Assembly: GCF_004028635.1 (NCBI RefSeq)
Contig: NZ_ML138680.1
Location: 1 to 64,000, forward strand
Reading direction: 5' to 3'
DNA: 64,000 nucleotides
From: Streptomyces cyaneus
GTDB taxonomy: Bacteria > Actinomycetota > Actinomycetes > Streptomycetales > Streptomycetaceae
Shown here: positions 27,238 to 36,249 of the stretch, in pieces
How positions within the stretch are numbered: position 1 is the stretch's first letter
How the letters are laid out: every line of letters starts with the position of its first letter
Translations under genes and position numbers: made by a program
Notes under the pieces: generated by a model
The model's database searches: none
What the model saw: only the letters and a program-made list of their open reading frames with translations
What the model was told of the DNA's origin: nothing

Positions 27238-28071
27238 ATGCCGATGAAGCCTTCCGGCCCCGCGGACCGTTCATCTCGCTTCGGGCCGCTGCGCCATATG
27301 ATCAGCCGTTCGCCGGTCGGGCGCGGATGGCGGCGGAGCAGGGACATTGAGCTGTGGTCGCGTTCGCTGGGCTTCGCCGCGCTGGGGTTTCTCACGCTGG
27401 TGCCGCTGCTGATCATTGTCTCCGCTGCCGATCCCGAACACGGGAGGGGGTTCGCACAGTGGCTGGGGGAAGGGCTCGGCGTGTCGACGGCCTCCAGGCA
27501 GCAGGTCGAGCAGTTGTTCACCCCGCCCGGCCAGGCACTGCGGACCACGACTGCGTTCGGTATCGCCGCCCTTGCCGTGTTCGGTCTGAGCTTCGGCGCG
27601 GTGGTGCAGACCGGCTACGAGAAGGTCTGGGGCCTGCCTCCGGCCCGCTGGTGGGCAAGGTGGCGGCATGTGGTGTGGCTCGGCGTCCTCACCGGATACC
27701 TCTACGTCTCCGCCACCACCACGCTGCGGCGTGAGCCCCTGGCAGGTGGTGCCGTCGCGTCGCTGAGTGCCGTGCTGTTCCTGTGGTGGTCCCAGCGCCT
27801 GCTGCTCGGCGGGAGGATCCGCTGGCGTGCCCTGCTGCCCGGCGCCGTGGCCACCGTGATCGGGCTGCTCGGCCTGAGGGTCTTCTCCAGGCTCGTCTTC
27901 TCGCCGTTGATCGCATCCAACGCCGTCACCTACGGACCTGTCGGAACCGTCCTCGTCATCCAGTCCTGGCTGGTCGGCGTGGGTGTCATCGTATTCGGCG
28001 GTGCGCTGGTCGGCCGACTGCTGTACGAGGAACTCCCACGCATGACACAGGTACTGAAACGGCGCAGATGA
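27238..28071 (+). CDS. YihY/BrkB-family membrane protein
   Basis: A 277-aa protein with five to six membrane segments (SLGFAALGFLTLVPLLIIVSA, the TTAFGIAALAVFGLSFGAVV region, GVLTGYLYV, AVASLSAVLFLWW, GAVATVIGLLGLRVF, GVGVIVFGGALVGRLL). The spacing and the YEKVWGLP motif fit the YihY/virulence factor BrkB family, whose biochemical role is unsettled. The ATG at 27238 is used; a second ATG two codons on is possible. A SigB-like promoter precedes it. Confidence 0.75.
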   Translation: MPMKPSGPADRSSRFGPLRHMISRSPVGRGWRRSRDIELWSRSLGFAALGFLTLVPLLIIVSAADPEHGRGFAQWLGEGLGVSTASRQQVEQLFTPPGQALRTTTAFGIAALAVFGLSFGAVVQTGYEKVWGLPPARWWARWRHVVWLGVLTGYLYVSATTTLRREPLAGGAVASLSAVLFLWWSQRLLLGGRIRWRALLPGAVATVIGLLGLRVFSRLVFSPLIASNAVTYGPVGTVLVIQSWLVGVGVIVFGGALVGRLLYEELPRMTQVLKRRR

Positions 28072-28219
28072 GATGCGGCCCTGCAACTGGTCATTTCGCG
28101 TGCCTGGCAGGACGCGCTCACGTCGCACGCTGTCCGTAACCCTTGGGCAGGACTACGCTGTGGAGTGAGGCCCCAGTCCCCGGTATCGATGCCCTGTCCC
28201 GCTCCCGGGGAGGCCCCTC

Positions 28220-28498
28220 GTGTTCGTCCTGCTCCTCATCCTCGTCACGGTCCTGTTCGGCTTAGGTTTCCTCGATCCCATTTGGTGGGTGGCTGCGGCG
28301 GTGCTGGTCTATGCCGCCACCCGCCACGGCCGCGATCGAGGCGGCGGCCGGAGCCGCAGCGGCAGTTTCGATCTCGGGGACTACCGGGACTATCAGGAGC
28401 GCCGGAATCGCCAGGAACGCTGGGACCGCCGCTACAGCCGTCAGAATCGGGCGCGCTGGCGGCGCGAGGACCGTCGGGATCGCGAACACCGCAGGTGA
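28220..28498 (+). CDS. small membrane-anchored protein with Arg-rich tail
   Basis: A 92-aa protein with a GTG start preceded by GGGGAGG. One or two membrane segments (FVLLLILVTVLFGLGFL, DPIWWVAAAVLVYAAT) are followed by an extremely Arg-rich tail (RRNRQERWDRRYSRQNRARW). Conserved short proteins of this build occur widely in Streptomyces; no function is known to me. Confidence 0.65.
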   Translation: MFVLLLILVTVLFGLGFLDPIWWVAAAVLVYAATRHGRDRGGGRSRSGSFDLGDYRDYQERRNRQERWDRRYSRQNRARWRREDRRDREHRR

Positions 28499-28639
28499 TC
28501 CGTGAAGTGGCCAGGTAGCCACGGTTGCGTTCGGAGGTGGCCGGGGTCCTGGTCGCGGCCTGGGAGGGCAAGTCGCTCCCGGTGCGGATGCGGTGTGCGC
28601 TGCGGCGATTTCACGCGGAGAACCAGGGGAGAACCAAGG

Positions 28640-28740
28640 GGGCTGCGTGCCAGGAACCAGCAGTTGGGTCGGGCGATGGCGAACCGTGCGGTCATCGACC
28701 AGGCACGAGGCATGGTGATGGCCCTGGCGCCACGACGAAG
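28640..28740 (+). pseudogene. ANTAR-domain fragment
   Basis: Within an otherwise featureless 380-bp gap, one frame reads LRARNQQLGRAMANRAVIDQ followed by ARGMVMALA, matching the first two helices of an ANTAR RNA-binding domain (compare RVLIEQAKGKLAE in the next gene). The third helix and any sensor domain are absent. It looks like the remains of another GAF-ANTAR-type gene on the opposite strand from the two intact ones. Confidence 0.45.
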
Positions 28741-28878
28741 GACCGGATGCTCCCGGAACCGATGCAGCGGGAGCTGCGCCGAGCACTGAGGCGCCTCCAC
28801 CCGGCGGACCGGAGATGACGGCGTGCGCGCCCAGGGGACGGCGAGCGATCCACGCCATGACCGGAACTCAAACCGCCG

Positions 28879-29595
28879 TCAGGACCCCAGCCCGGTGAGG
28901 GGTTCGGAACCGTCGATGAGGGCGCGGGCCACATCGGCCAGGCGCCGGTTGTGGGAGCGGGCGTAGCCGCGCAGCGCGCTGAACGCCTGTTCCATGTCGA
29001 TGTCCTGGCGTTCGGCGAGCTTCCCCTTGGCCTGTTCGATCAGTACCCGGCTGTTCAGCGCCGTCTGCAGTTGTTCGTTGAGCACCGTGCTGCGTTGAGC
29101 GGTGCGTTCTTGCAGCAGGCTGATGGTGGCGACGTCGGCCAGGGCCTGGGCGACGGGTGTGGCGGCCGGGTCGAAGGGGCCGGGGGTGGTGCGGAAGAGG
29201 TTCAGGGCGCCGACGATCTCGTCCCGCAAACGCATGGGCAGGGCCTGGACCGCCCCGAACCCGCCGCGCTGGGCCGCCACCGCGAAGCGCGGCCAGCGGG
29301 CGGTCGCCGTGCCGAGGTCGGGGACGATCACCGGTACGCCGGTGCGGAAGCATTCGAGGCAGGGGCCTTCGTCGTTCTGGAGCTGGAAGAGCTCCAGCAG
29401 GCGCACCTGTTCGTCGGAGGCGGCCATGACGCGGAGTTTGCCGTCCCGGTCGGCGAGCAGCACCCCGGCGGCGCTCACGTCGAGCATGCCGACGCAGCGG
29501 TCGGTCAGCAGGCGCAGGAAATCGATGAGGTCGAAGTCGGCGACCAGATTGTCGGCCAACTCGACGAAGGTCTTGGCCAGAAGCTGTTGATCCAT
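28879..29595 (-). CDS. GAF-ANTAR transcription antitermination regulator
   Basis: A 238-aa protein: GAF domain at about 20-160 (LLADRDGKLRVMAASDEQ, NDEGPCLECFRTGVPVIVPD, FGAVQALPMRLRDEIVGALN) and ANTAR domain at about 170-230 (SRVLIEQAKGKLAERQDIDM, then LRGYARSHNRRLADVARALI). ANTAR proteins bind tandem hairpins in nascent RNA and prevent termination; the GAF domain is the sensor. The ATG at 29595 has GAGGG 8 bp upstream; the GTG at 29604 has none. A paralogue lies just upstream. Confidence 0.88.
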   Translation of the reverse strand: MDQQLLAKTFVELADNLVADFDLIDFLRLLTDRCVGMLDVSAAGVLLADRDGKLRVMAASDEQVRLLELFQLQNDEGPCLECFRTGVPVIVPDLGTATARWPRFAVAAQRGGFGAVQALPMRLRDEIVGALNLFRTTPGPFDPAATPVAQALADVATISLLQERTAQRSTVLNEQLQTALNSRVLIEQAKGKLAERQDIDMEQAFSALRGYARSHNRRLADVARALIDGSEPLTGLGS

Positions 29596-29673
29596 CGTGG
29601 GCACCCTCGATTGAGACTAGTCCCTGCCCGAAGGGGCGGGAAGTACGGCACGTTCCTCGGCCGGCACCGAACG

Positions 29674-30402
29674 TCAGGTTTCCTCCTTGCCCTGATCCGG
29701 CTCGGCGTCCGGGGAGAAACGAAGCCGTCTGGCCACCACGTCGGCGGCCACGTCCGCGAGCCGGCGTCCCCGCGCATAGGCATGGGCGCGGAGCCGGACG
29801 AAGGCTTCTTCGATGCCGACTCCGAGCTGAGCAGTGAGCATTCCGCTGGCCTGGTCGATCTCTGCTCGGTGTGCGCCCAGGTCCTCGATGCTGTGGTCCG
29901 GCACAGGCCCGCCGGTCGGCGCGCCGGTCTCGTCGATCCTTGTGTCGAGCAGGAGCAGCGTCGCGAGATCGGCGAACGCGAGTGCGTCGGCCAGTTCCTC
30001 CGTGTCCAGTACGGTCGGAATGTTGGCGTACAGGTCCAGAACTCCCGGGCTGATCGCCCCCTTCTGCAGGGGGAGCGAGAACACCGCGCGGGCTCCGGCT
30101 TCCAGGGCCGCGTCGGCGAACACGGCCCAGTGATCCTGAAGTTCAGTGATGCGCAGATCGGGTGTCAGGACGGCCGAGCCGCGTACGAAGGCGTCCACGC
30201 AGGGCCCCTCGCCCAGGGTGAGCTGGAGCTCTTCCAGTTGCTCGCTGATGTCGTCGGTGCTGCACAGCGGATGGCTCGGCGCTGCCTTGGACATCGCCGA
30301 CAGCCCGGCCCCGCCGACCGGCAGCGCGGCCACGGCCGCGGTGCATACGTCCACCACACTCACCCGGGCACCTCGTCGGACCGCCTGCTCGGCCACCAGC
30401 AT
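29674..30402 (-). CDS. GAF-ANTAR regulator, second copy
   Basis: A 242-aa paralogue of the previous gene: GAF domain with LTLGEGPCVDAFVRGSAVLTPDL and ARAVFSLPLQKGAISPGVLDLY, then ANTAR helices HRAEIDQASGMLTAQLGVGI and RLRAHAYARGRRLADVAADV. The ATG at 30402 starts 22 bp after the acetyltransferase stop; the frame stays open to 30558 but that part overlaps the upstream gene. Both copies follow the GNAT-STAS pair in the same direction. Confidence 0.87.
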   Translation of the reverse strand: MLVAEQAVRRGARVSVVDVCTAAVAALPVGGAGLSAMSKAAPSHPLCSTDDISEQLEELQLTLGEGPCVDAFVRGSAVLTPDLRITELQDHWAVFADAALEAGARAVFSLPLQKGAISPGVLDLYANIPTVLDTEELADALAFADLATLLLLDTRIDETGAPTGGPVPDHSIEDLGAHRAEIDQASGMLTAQLGVGIEEAFVRLRAHAYARGRRLADVAADVVARRLRFSPDAEPDQGKEET

Positions 30403-30424
30403 CCGAATGCGGGTCGACCGCCTG

Positions 30425-31096
30425 TCAGGGCCGACCGGGGCCACCGCCTCCAGGCATCGTGACAAGGCCCTCCAGCCTCGCCGTGGTGCGTTCCCCGAAG
30501 GGAAGTACCAGCGCGCGGAACGTGGTGGCGCCCGCCGGCCTGCGAAGCTCTCCGACATCCAGCCACCCCCAGGAGCGGAGCGCGGCGAGGGTCGGGCGAT
30601 CGGCCCGGTCCACCAGGGTGGCGCCGAGCGATGCCTGATGGTCGGTCAGCAGCCGCTCCTGCACACGACGGGCGAGTTCCCGGTCCTGCGGGTGCGGCCG
30701 GATCAGGATGGCGGCGAACGCGAAGACGTTGCCGGACGCTGTGAGTTGTTCGATGCTGCGCGGCAATGCTCCGTCGAAGCCGAGCCACCAGGAGCCGTCG
30801 CCGCCCACCGGGAATCCGAAGGCGCATCCCGTCAGGCTGTCCGTCTCGGCGATCACCATGGCGAATCCCGGCCGGCGCATGTCCACGGTGAGACGGTTCA
30901 GGAAGTTCTGGCGGCTGGGACGGCGGTATGGATCCCCTGGCGCCGTTGCATGGGACTCCACATACAGCCTCGCCAGATCCTCACGCAGGCCCTCCACCAG
31001 CCAACGGCTCAGCCGACGCAACCGCGCCGGAGCCACGGCGGGCGGCTGGCCGTCGCCCGGCTCCCGTGACTGTCCCCGCCCGGGTTCGGCCGTCAT
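30425..31096 (-). CDS. GNAT-like acetyltransferase
   Basis: A 223-aa protein with a probable GNAT fold: the substrate half FAMVIAETDSLTGCAFGFPV, the acetyl-CoA-binding-like ELARRVQERLLTDHQASLGA and the terminal DRPTLAALRSWGWLDVGELR, where the family ends. The canonical Q/RxxGxG/A loop is poorly preserved, so activity is uncertain. The ATG overlaps the STAS gene stop by 4 bp (ATGA), which indicates co-translation with an anti-sigma antagonist. Confidence 0.65.
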   Translation of the reverse strand: MTAEPGRGQSREPGDGQPPAVAPARLRRLSRWLVEGLREDLARLYVESHATAPGDPYRRPSRQNFLNRLTVDMRRPGFAMVIAETDSLTGCAFGFPVGGDGSWWLGFDGALPRSIEQLTASGNVFAFAAILIRPHPQDRELARRVQERLLTDHQASLGATLVDRADRPTLAALRSWGWLDVGELRRPAGATTFRALVLPFGERTTARLEGLVTMPGGGGPGRP

Positions 31097-31518
31097 CGCA
31101 CATCGCCCGAGAGAACAGGCATAAGCGGGACAGACCGGTGGGGCGGGGCTGGACGGGGCGCGGTCGGGGTGTCGCCGAGAGGAGATGGCAAGTGGTCGCG
31201 CGGAAGGTCGAGGAGCAGGAACCCACAGCCGGCCAGGTCGAGAATCCGAGCCAGTGTCGTCGGCGGATGGTGCAGTCGCAGGGTCCCCCCGGCCTCGGTG
31301 GTCTGCTGTGCAGCGTGGAGGAAGGCGTTGAGTCCGCTGCAGTCGCAGAAGGTGACGGGGGTGAGGTCGACGTCGATGGTGTGGATACCGTCCCGCAGGC
31401 ACCGCTGCAGGGACTCGCGCACCAACGGCGCGGATTCGAGGTCGATCTCACCGGACAGGGTGATCAGCGCCTGTTTCCTTTGGTCACGGCGGTGGACGGT
31501 GAGCTGTGAGAGGGGCAT
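31093..31518 (-). CDS. STAS-domain anti-anti-sigma factor
   Basis: A 141-aa protein with a STAS domain at about 8-110. TLSGEIDLESAPLVRESLQ is followed by VDLTPVTFCDCSGLNAFLHA, where the Ser of DCSGL is the residue that anti-sigma kinases phosphorylate in this family. The tail is Pro/Arg-rich. The ATG at 31518 is taken because upstream codons lack family similarity. It would act in partner switching; the PP2C phosphatase encoded 300 bp away is a natural partner. Nothing recognisable lies in 31519-31822. Confidence 0.85.
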   Translation of the reverse strand: MPLSQLTVHRRDQRKQALITLSGEIDLESAPLVRESLQRCLRDGIHTIDVDLTPVTFCDCSGLNAFLHAAQQTTEAGGTLRLHHPPTTLARILDLAGCGFLLLDLPRDHLPSPLGDTPTAPRPAPPHRSVPLMPVLSGDVR

Positions 31519-31822
31519 GACGCCTCGGTTCGGAAGACCATCCGGCAGCGGCGCGGTGAGCCGGAGTTCCGGCACCCTGAGCGCGATCCCGGCAGGGGCG
31601 TACTTTCGGCGGAGGCAGAGCAACGGCCGGTCCGCCGGCCTGCGCAGCAGGACAGAGGACCCACCCAGTTCCCTCCAGGGAAGCGCCGGGTGACAGACGA
31701 AGAGTCCGCACCCCGCAGCCATCTGTGTTCAGCAACAGCATGCCGCCGGGGTCTGGGACGTCTACACAGCAGCGTAGTCCCTCGCATCGTGTGACGGAGC
31801 CGGTTGTGCGGTTGTCGGCTCA

Positions 31823-33061
31823 CTACAGGAGCGCGAGGTGGTCGGCGGCGCCCCCTCGCCATTCGATCAGGAAGAGGGTCGCGTCGTCGGTGGTGCGGCC
31901 GCCCCGTTCCTGCTTCAGGGCGTGGGAGAGTGAGCGCACCACCGCTCGTACTCCCTTGTCTGTGTGTTCGATGCGGTTGACCCAGTGGATGAGTTGCTCT
32001 TCGCCGAATTGCTCTTCGCCGGCTTCGTGCTCCTCGATCAGGCCGTCGGTGAAGCACAGCACCCGGTCGCCGCGTTGGAGCATCAGCCCGCTGATCCGGG
32101 GCTCCTCACCGCCGAAGCCGACGGGCAAGGTGGTCGGACCTCCCAGCTGCCGGACGACCTTGTGGTCACGGATCAGCAGTGGTGCGGGGTGGCCCGCGTT
32201 GACCCACTGCAGGTGGCCCGTCGTGATGTTCAGACGCATCATCTGGGCGGTAACGAAGTGGTCGGGCCCGAACTGTTCGGCGATGGCCCGGTCCATGAAC
32301 GTGTAGATCTCGGACAGGCCGATGCCGGCACGTCTGGCGTGCCGGTAGGCCCCGACGGCGACGGTCGCCATCGTGGCCGCGTCCAGGCCGTGGCCCATCG
32401 CATCGACCATGGCCACGTGCAGGATGTCCTCGTTGAGGGCGTAGTCGAAGCTGTCGCCGGCGACGTCGTAGGCGGGCTCCAGGATTCCGGCAACCGCGAC
32501 CTGAGGGACGGCCATCGCCAGCGGCGGCAGCAGGGACCACTGGATCTCCGCGGCCACGCTCATCGGTTCGCGGCGCCGGGCGAAGAAGAACTGATCGGTG
32601 TAGCTGTGCTTGGTGACCAGCATGTCGGCGACCAGGCCGGCGAGCCTGCGCAGCAGTCGCCGGTCGTCGTCATCGACGGTGTCCAGGGTGAGGGCCATCA
32701 CGCCCACCTGGTCGCTGCCGTCCAGCAACGGCAGATACATCCGGACGCTGTCGGACTGCGGCACCTCGACGGTGGTCGCATGCAGAAAGGCTGTGCCGGC
32801 AGGAGAGTCACCGATCGGCTCAGGCTCGCCGACCACCAGCCGCCGCCCCGGCAACGGCACCAACACCAGCTGGCCGTAGTCCTGCAGCAGGATCGAGACG
32901 TCGCGGCCACCGACCCTGGCCACCTCTTCCGCGATCAGCGGGGCGATCAGCTGCGGCGGCATCTCGTGTGCCCGGTCCAGCAGCACCCCCAGCAGCCGCT
33001 CACCGAACCCTTCCGAACGGTCCAGCACGCCCTCGTCGGGTCGGCGCTTACCTTCCGCCAT
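31823..33061 (-). CDS. PP2C (SpoIIE-type) serine phosphatase with amino-terminal sensor domain
   Basis: A 412-aa protein: GAF-like region at about 30-150 (IAEEVARVGGRDVSILLQDY), then a PPM/SpoIIE domain at about 170-405. The metal-binding aspartates are in the AGDSFDY and MVDAMGHGLDAATMA motifs and the last acidic site in TTDDATLFLIEW. It would dephosphorylate STAS proteins such as the one encoded downstream, releasing sigma factor. ATG at 33061; the 300 bp upstream (33062-33364) shows no gene. Confidence 0.88.
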   Translation of the reverse strand: MAEGKRRPDEGVLDRSEGFGERLLGVLLDRAHEMPPQLIAPLIAEEVARVGGRDVSILLQDYGQLVLVPLPGRRLVVGEPEPIGDSPAGTAFLHATTVEVPQSDSVRMYLPLLDGSDQVGVMALTLDTVDDDDRRLLRRLAGLVADMLVTKHSYTDQFFFARRREPMSVAAEIQWSLLPPLAMAVPQVAVAGILEPAYDVAGDSFDYALNEDILHVAMVDAMGHGLDAATMATVAVGAYRHARRAGIGLSEIYTFMDRAIAEQFGPDHFVTAQMMRLNITTGHLQWVNAGHPAPLLIRDHKVVRQLGGPTTLPVGFGGEEPRISGLMLQRGDRVLCFTDGLIEEHEAGEEQFGEEQLIHWVNRIEHTDKGVRAVVRSLSHALKQERGGRTTDDATLFLIEWRGGAADHLALL

Positions 33062-33364
33062 AACCGCACTCCCGCACCGGCGTCGTCGAAGCTTCGGCCG
33101 CCGTGTCCATGCTCACCTCGTGCCGCGAGTCCAGCGCCCGCACCGACACGCGCGGCCCGTCCTGCGGTCACAGCGGATGCGCTCGACCCGCTCACGTGAT
33201 CTGTACACACGGGCTCCTGACACGACCGCGATCAACCCGCACAGAGTGACGCGGCGGGCCACGTCGAACGGCCCATTACGCCAGAGGCGGCATGTCACAC
33301 ACGATCGGAACAGATGGCTCGATGGCTCTCCGTCCCGTTGTGCACGGCGACGGAGACCGGCTGG

Positions 33365-33640
33365 TCACCTGGGGTGAGTGGTACGGCTGCGTCGGCGGCG
33401 CGGCGGGAAACGGCCGCGGCCTCCGTCGCGGTGGTCCCGCCGTTCGCCCGTGGTCGGCGACTCGGACCGGTCCGGTCCCATCGGAGGCTGCGGGGTGCCG
33501 CGGCCGCGGCGGCCGGGCAGGGGGGCGCTGTACCGGTGCACGGCGATTCTCTCGGCGTGCTGGATGTTGAGCCGGTGGATCACGTATGCCGCCACTGCGA
33601 TGAGAACCACGAAGGCGGCGGCCGTCAGGAAGGCGTTCAT
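33365..33640 (-). CDS. small membrane protein downstream of DUF5994
   Basis: A 91-aa frame from ATG 33640, preceded by GTGAGG. It starts MNAFLTAAAFVVLIAVAAYV, giving one membrane segment, and ends in a long Arg/Pro-rich tail of low complexity. It starts 10 bp after the DUF5994 stop. The same pairing, DUF5994 followed by a single-span protein, is visible in the broken copy at 38 kb, which supports the frame as real. Function unknown. Confidence 0.55.
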   Translation of the reverse strand: MNAFLTAAAFVVLIAVAAYVIHRLNIQHAERIAVHRYSAPLPGRRGRGTPQPPMGPDRSESPTTGERRDHRDGGRGRFPPRRRRSRTTHPR

Positions 33641-33650
33641 TGCGGCCACC

Positions 33651-34247
33651 TCACAAACCGATGATCAGGCGGCCGGCCCGACCGAGCGGACCGGTCCTTT
33701 CCGGAACCGCCGCGGACACCGCGGAGGCACCGCCCTCGTACTCCCATGCCTCGTCCGGGTCCAGCGGCCCGTCGGTCACGGAGACGCCGTGCCGGGCCTC
33801 GTCCGCGGCGATGAGCGCGCTCGCGGTCAGCGGCGGGCCGTCGTAGTCGGACGCGGCAGCCATCAGCCGGGCCGCCGACTCCGCGTCGGTCTCGGGCGGG
33901 ATGATCAGCAGGTCCCAACGGCCGGTGCCGTAGGAGAGCAGCAGCAGTTTGTGCGGGTCGATCTCCGGGGTGAACCAGCCGACCTTGACGATATGGCCGT
34001 CCACGGGAACCTTGCGGGGGATGACCGGCCAGTGCTCCGGGTTGACGGCGATGCGGGTGATGCGGCCCCACAAGGGGTCCAACACGTCGGTCAGTGCCGG
34101 CAGTTCGCTCAGCAGATCCCGGGAGCGGGGCCACCAGGCACCGTCCAGGAGACCACGGGAGGCGCCGTCGGTCTTCAGGGCGAGACGCGCGGCCGGGGCT
34201 GCGACGGGCTCGGGGTGCGGCAGTGGTGGAAGCAAGGTCGCCGACAT
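33651..34247 (-). CDS. DUF5994 family protein (copy 1)
   Basis: A 198-aa soluble protein. The family core is ARLALK, LDGAWWPRSRDL, DPLWGRITRIAVNPEHWPVI and VGWFTPEIDPHKLLLLSYGT, followed by the GRWDLLIIPPET strand. DUF5994 proteins are usual in Streptomyces in several copies; no activity is established. It is preceded by a hairpin-bearing element shared with the two other copies in this window. The ATG at 34247 is fixed by MSAT, which also opens copy 2. Confidence 0.85.
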   Translation of the reverse strand: MSATLLPPLPHPEPVAAPAARLALKTDGASRGLLDGAWWPRSRDLLSELPALTDVLDPLWGRITRIAVNPEHWPVIPRKVPVDGHIVKVGWFTPEIDPHKLLLLSYGTGRWDLLIIPPETDAESAARLMAAASDYDGPPLTASALIAADEARHGVSVTDGPLDPDEAWEYEGGASAVSAAVPERTGPLGRAGRLIIGL

Positions 34248-34310
34248 GATGCGGACCCGTCTCCGGGCCGCCTCTTGCAGCGGCCCGGGTTTCATCTTTC
34301 GCCGAGAACG

Positions 34311-34341
34311 ACCCGGCATGGTAGCCGGTGTACGAAATGCC
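34311..34341 (-). promoter_or_regulatory. conserved hairpin element before DUF5994 copy 1
   Basis: On the coding strand CCGGCTACCATGCCGG gives a 5-bp GC stem, preceded by GGCATTTCGTACA. The same layout (GCATTTCGCACACCGGC, loop, GCCGGTGT, CGTTCCC) precedes copies 2 and 3 at similar distances from their starts. It may be a 5'-UTR structure or an operator; the loop sequences differ while pairing is kept. Confidence 0.6.
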
Positions 34342-34395
34342 CTCGGTACTGTCCACACTACTCCGCGCAACGCCGCGGCGCGGAGTAGTGGCCGC

Positions 34396-34743
34396 CTAGA
34401 TGTGGAGCAGTCGCTGGGTGATCTCCCGATACTGCCTCAGTGCGAGCCGCAGTCCGTCGGACTGTGTCTCCAGGTCGCGGGCCTGCCAGCCGGCGCGAAG
34501 GAGACGCCGCCGTTCCGCGAGGGCGTTCACGAGCTGGGCGGTGGCTTCGTCATAGGCGCTCTCGGCCTCTTCCAGTGCCTCGAGCGGGGTGTCGGCGAAG
34601 GTGTTGAGGGCGTGCCGGAGGCGTTGGACGATCTTGTCCTGCTCGTCCGACGGGAGCAGTGGTTCCGGGCCTGGGGTACGGCGCTCGGCGGGGCCCCGGG
34701 CCTGGCCCGCGGGCTGCTGTGCGCGTGTCCGGTCGTACATCAT
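34396..34743 (-). CDS. conserved hypothetical coiled-coil protein
   Basis: A 115-aa protein, disordered for the first 35 residues (Pro/Gly-rich) and then entirely helical (VQRLRHALNTFADTPLEALE, then YDEATAQLVNALAERRRLLRA), probably a coiled coil. An ATGATG start overlaps the CsbD stop by 4 bp, so the two are co-translated. Function unknown. Confidence 0.65.
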   Translation of the reverse strand: MMYDRTRAQQPAGQARGPAERRTPGPEPLLPSDEQDKIVQRLRHALNTFADTPLEALEEAESAYDEATAQLVNALAERRRLLRAGWQARDLETQSDGLRLALRQYREITQRLLHI

Positions 34744-34931
34744 CGGGGGCTGCTTCCGTTCCGCCTGAAGGCGCCCTTGGCCTTCGTCGCGGCCTGCTTC
34801 AGGCTTCCGGAGACCCGGTCGGTCGTGCCTCGGCGTTGCAGTCGCCTGTTGCGGGTGACCCGGCCGAGCTCCTCCGTGATCCTGCCCTTCATCGTCTGCG
34901 CCTGGTTCCTGATGGTCCGTGAAACGGTCAT
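34740..34931 (-). CDS. CsbD-like stress protein
   Basis: A 63-aa protein with the CsbD pattern of short charged helices: MKGRITEELGRVTRNRRLQR, then a GTTDRVSGSLKQAATKAK-type helix. CsbD proteins are induced by general stress, often through SigB, but their activity is unknown. It overlaps the next gene by ATGA. Confidence 0.75.
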   Translation of the reverse strand: MTVSRTIRNQAQTMKGRITEELGRVTRNRRLQRRGTTDRVSGSLKQAATKAKGAFRRNGSSPR

Positions 34932-35247
34932 GGCCGGCCTCGCTGTTGTCGGGTAGGTGGGTTCCCGCGAGGTCTGGGCGAGGCGGGAAGGCGGAATGCT
35001 TCGCCGTGTGTTCCGGGGTCGCATGGCCCTGCACCGTGCTGCCAGTCAATGCCCGGCCACGGTCCGTGTCAACGCGGTGGTCACGCGATCCGGCCCGCCT
35101 CGTCTCGGAGCGTGCGGGAGTACGGTGGAGAAAGCGAGGGCTCTTCGTATGCCGGTGTCCGATCCGGCCCCGCCCTCACGACTCCCATCCCATGGGCAGC
35201 CCGTGACCCCGGCCGCGCCATCCGCATCCAGGCCGAGGAGCCCACCT

Positions 35248-36249
35248 ATGCCACTCAGTCCGACCACGTCCACGACGGTCACACCGTCGGACCCCGCCCC
35301 GCCGCCCCGGAGCTACGACGGCACCTCCCCGTTCCCGCCGGACGGCCCGGTGCCCGCGCGCGATGGCGGTGAGTGGCTGTACGTGACGGTGACGGCGGTG
35401 ATCGTCATCCTGCCGTTCGTGGCGCTCGGCCTGGCCGGCTGGCTGTTGTGGGGGAGTCTCATCCATCCCGCCGACATCGTGCTCGCCCTCGTCCTCTACA
35501 CGATCACGGGTCTCGGCGTCACGGTCGGCTTCCACCGTGGCCTCACCCACGGCGGCTACCGGGCCGTCCGACCCGTGCGGATCGCGCTCGCGGTGGCGGG
35601 CTCGCTGAGCGTCCAGGGCGACGTCATCGGCTGGGTCGCCACCCACCGCCGCCACCACGCCTTCACCGACCAGCCCGGCGACCCGCACTCCCCGTACCGC
35701 TACGGCACGCACCTGCGCGGCCAGTTGCGCGGACTGGTCCACGCCCACGTCGGCTGGCTGTTCCGCAACGAGCGCACCCCGGCGGAGCGTTACGCCCCCG
35801 ACCTGCTGGCCGACCGCGACATCCGCGCCGTCTCCCGCGCCTTCCCAGCGCTGTGCGTCCTCACCCTCGCCCTGCCGTTCGGGGCGGGCTGGGCCATCGG
35901 CGGTACCTGGCGGTACGGGGTAACCGCCTTGCTGTGGGCGGGATTTGTGCGCATCGCGCTGCTCCATCACGTCACCTGGAGCGTGAACTCCCTCTGTCAC
36001 ATGATCGGTGAGCGCCCGTTCCGCACCCGGCGCCACGACCGGGCCACCAACCTGTGGCCCCTCGCCCTGCTCTCGTTCGGCGAGAGCTGGCACAACCTCC
36101 ACCACGCCGACCCCACCAGCGCCCGGCACGGCGTCGACCGCGGCCAGCTCGACCCGTCCGCCGCCGTCATCCGCCTCCTCGAACGCCTCGGCTGGGTGCA
36201 CGACGTCCGGTGGCCGACGGCGGACCGGGTCGCGGCCCGTCGCGTCTGA
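35248..36249 (+). CDS. membrane acyl-CoA (stearoyl-type) desaturase
   Basis: A 333-aa membrane di-iron enzyme. The three His boxes HRGLTHGG, HRRHH and HNLHH are present, and four membrane segments surround them. It would insert a delta-9-type double bond into membrane acyl chains. The start at ATG 35248 follows GAGGAG; the frame is open much further upstream but without similarity. The last 83 bp overlap, tail to tail, the end of DUF5994 copy 2. The 300-bp stretch before it (34932-35247) holds no other gene. Confidence 0.88.
   Translation: MPLSPTTSTTVTPSDPAPPPRSYDGTSPFPPDGPVPARDGGEWLYVTVTAVIVILPFVALGLAGWLLWGSLIHPADIVLALVLYTITGLGVTVGFHRGLTHGGYRAVRPVRIALAVAGSLSVQGDVIGWVATHRRHHAFTDQPGDPHSPYRYGTHLRGQLRGLVHAHVGWLFRNERTPAERYAPDLLADRDIRAVSRAFPALCVLTLALPFGAGWAIGGTWRYGVTALLWAGFVRIALLHHVTWSVNSLCHMIGERPFRTRRHDRATNLWPLALLSFGESWHNLHHADPTSARHGVDRGQLDPSAAVIRLLERLGWVHDVRWPTADRVAARRV

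Noticed and set aside
33292..33570. Plus-strand 92-codon frame starting MSHTIGTDGSMALRPVVHGD.
   Set aside because: Composition turns to Gly/Arg filler and it overlaps the better supported membrane protein gene on the other strand.
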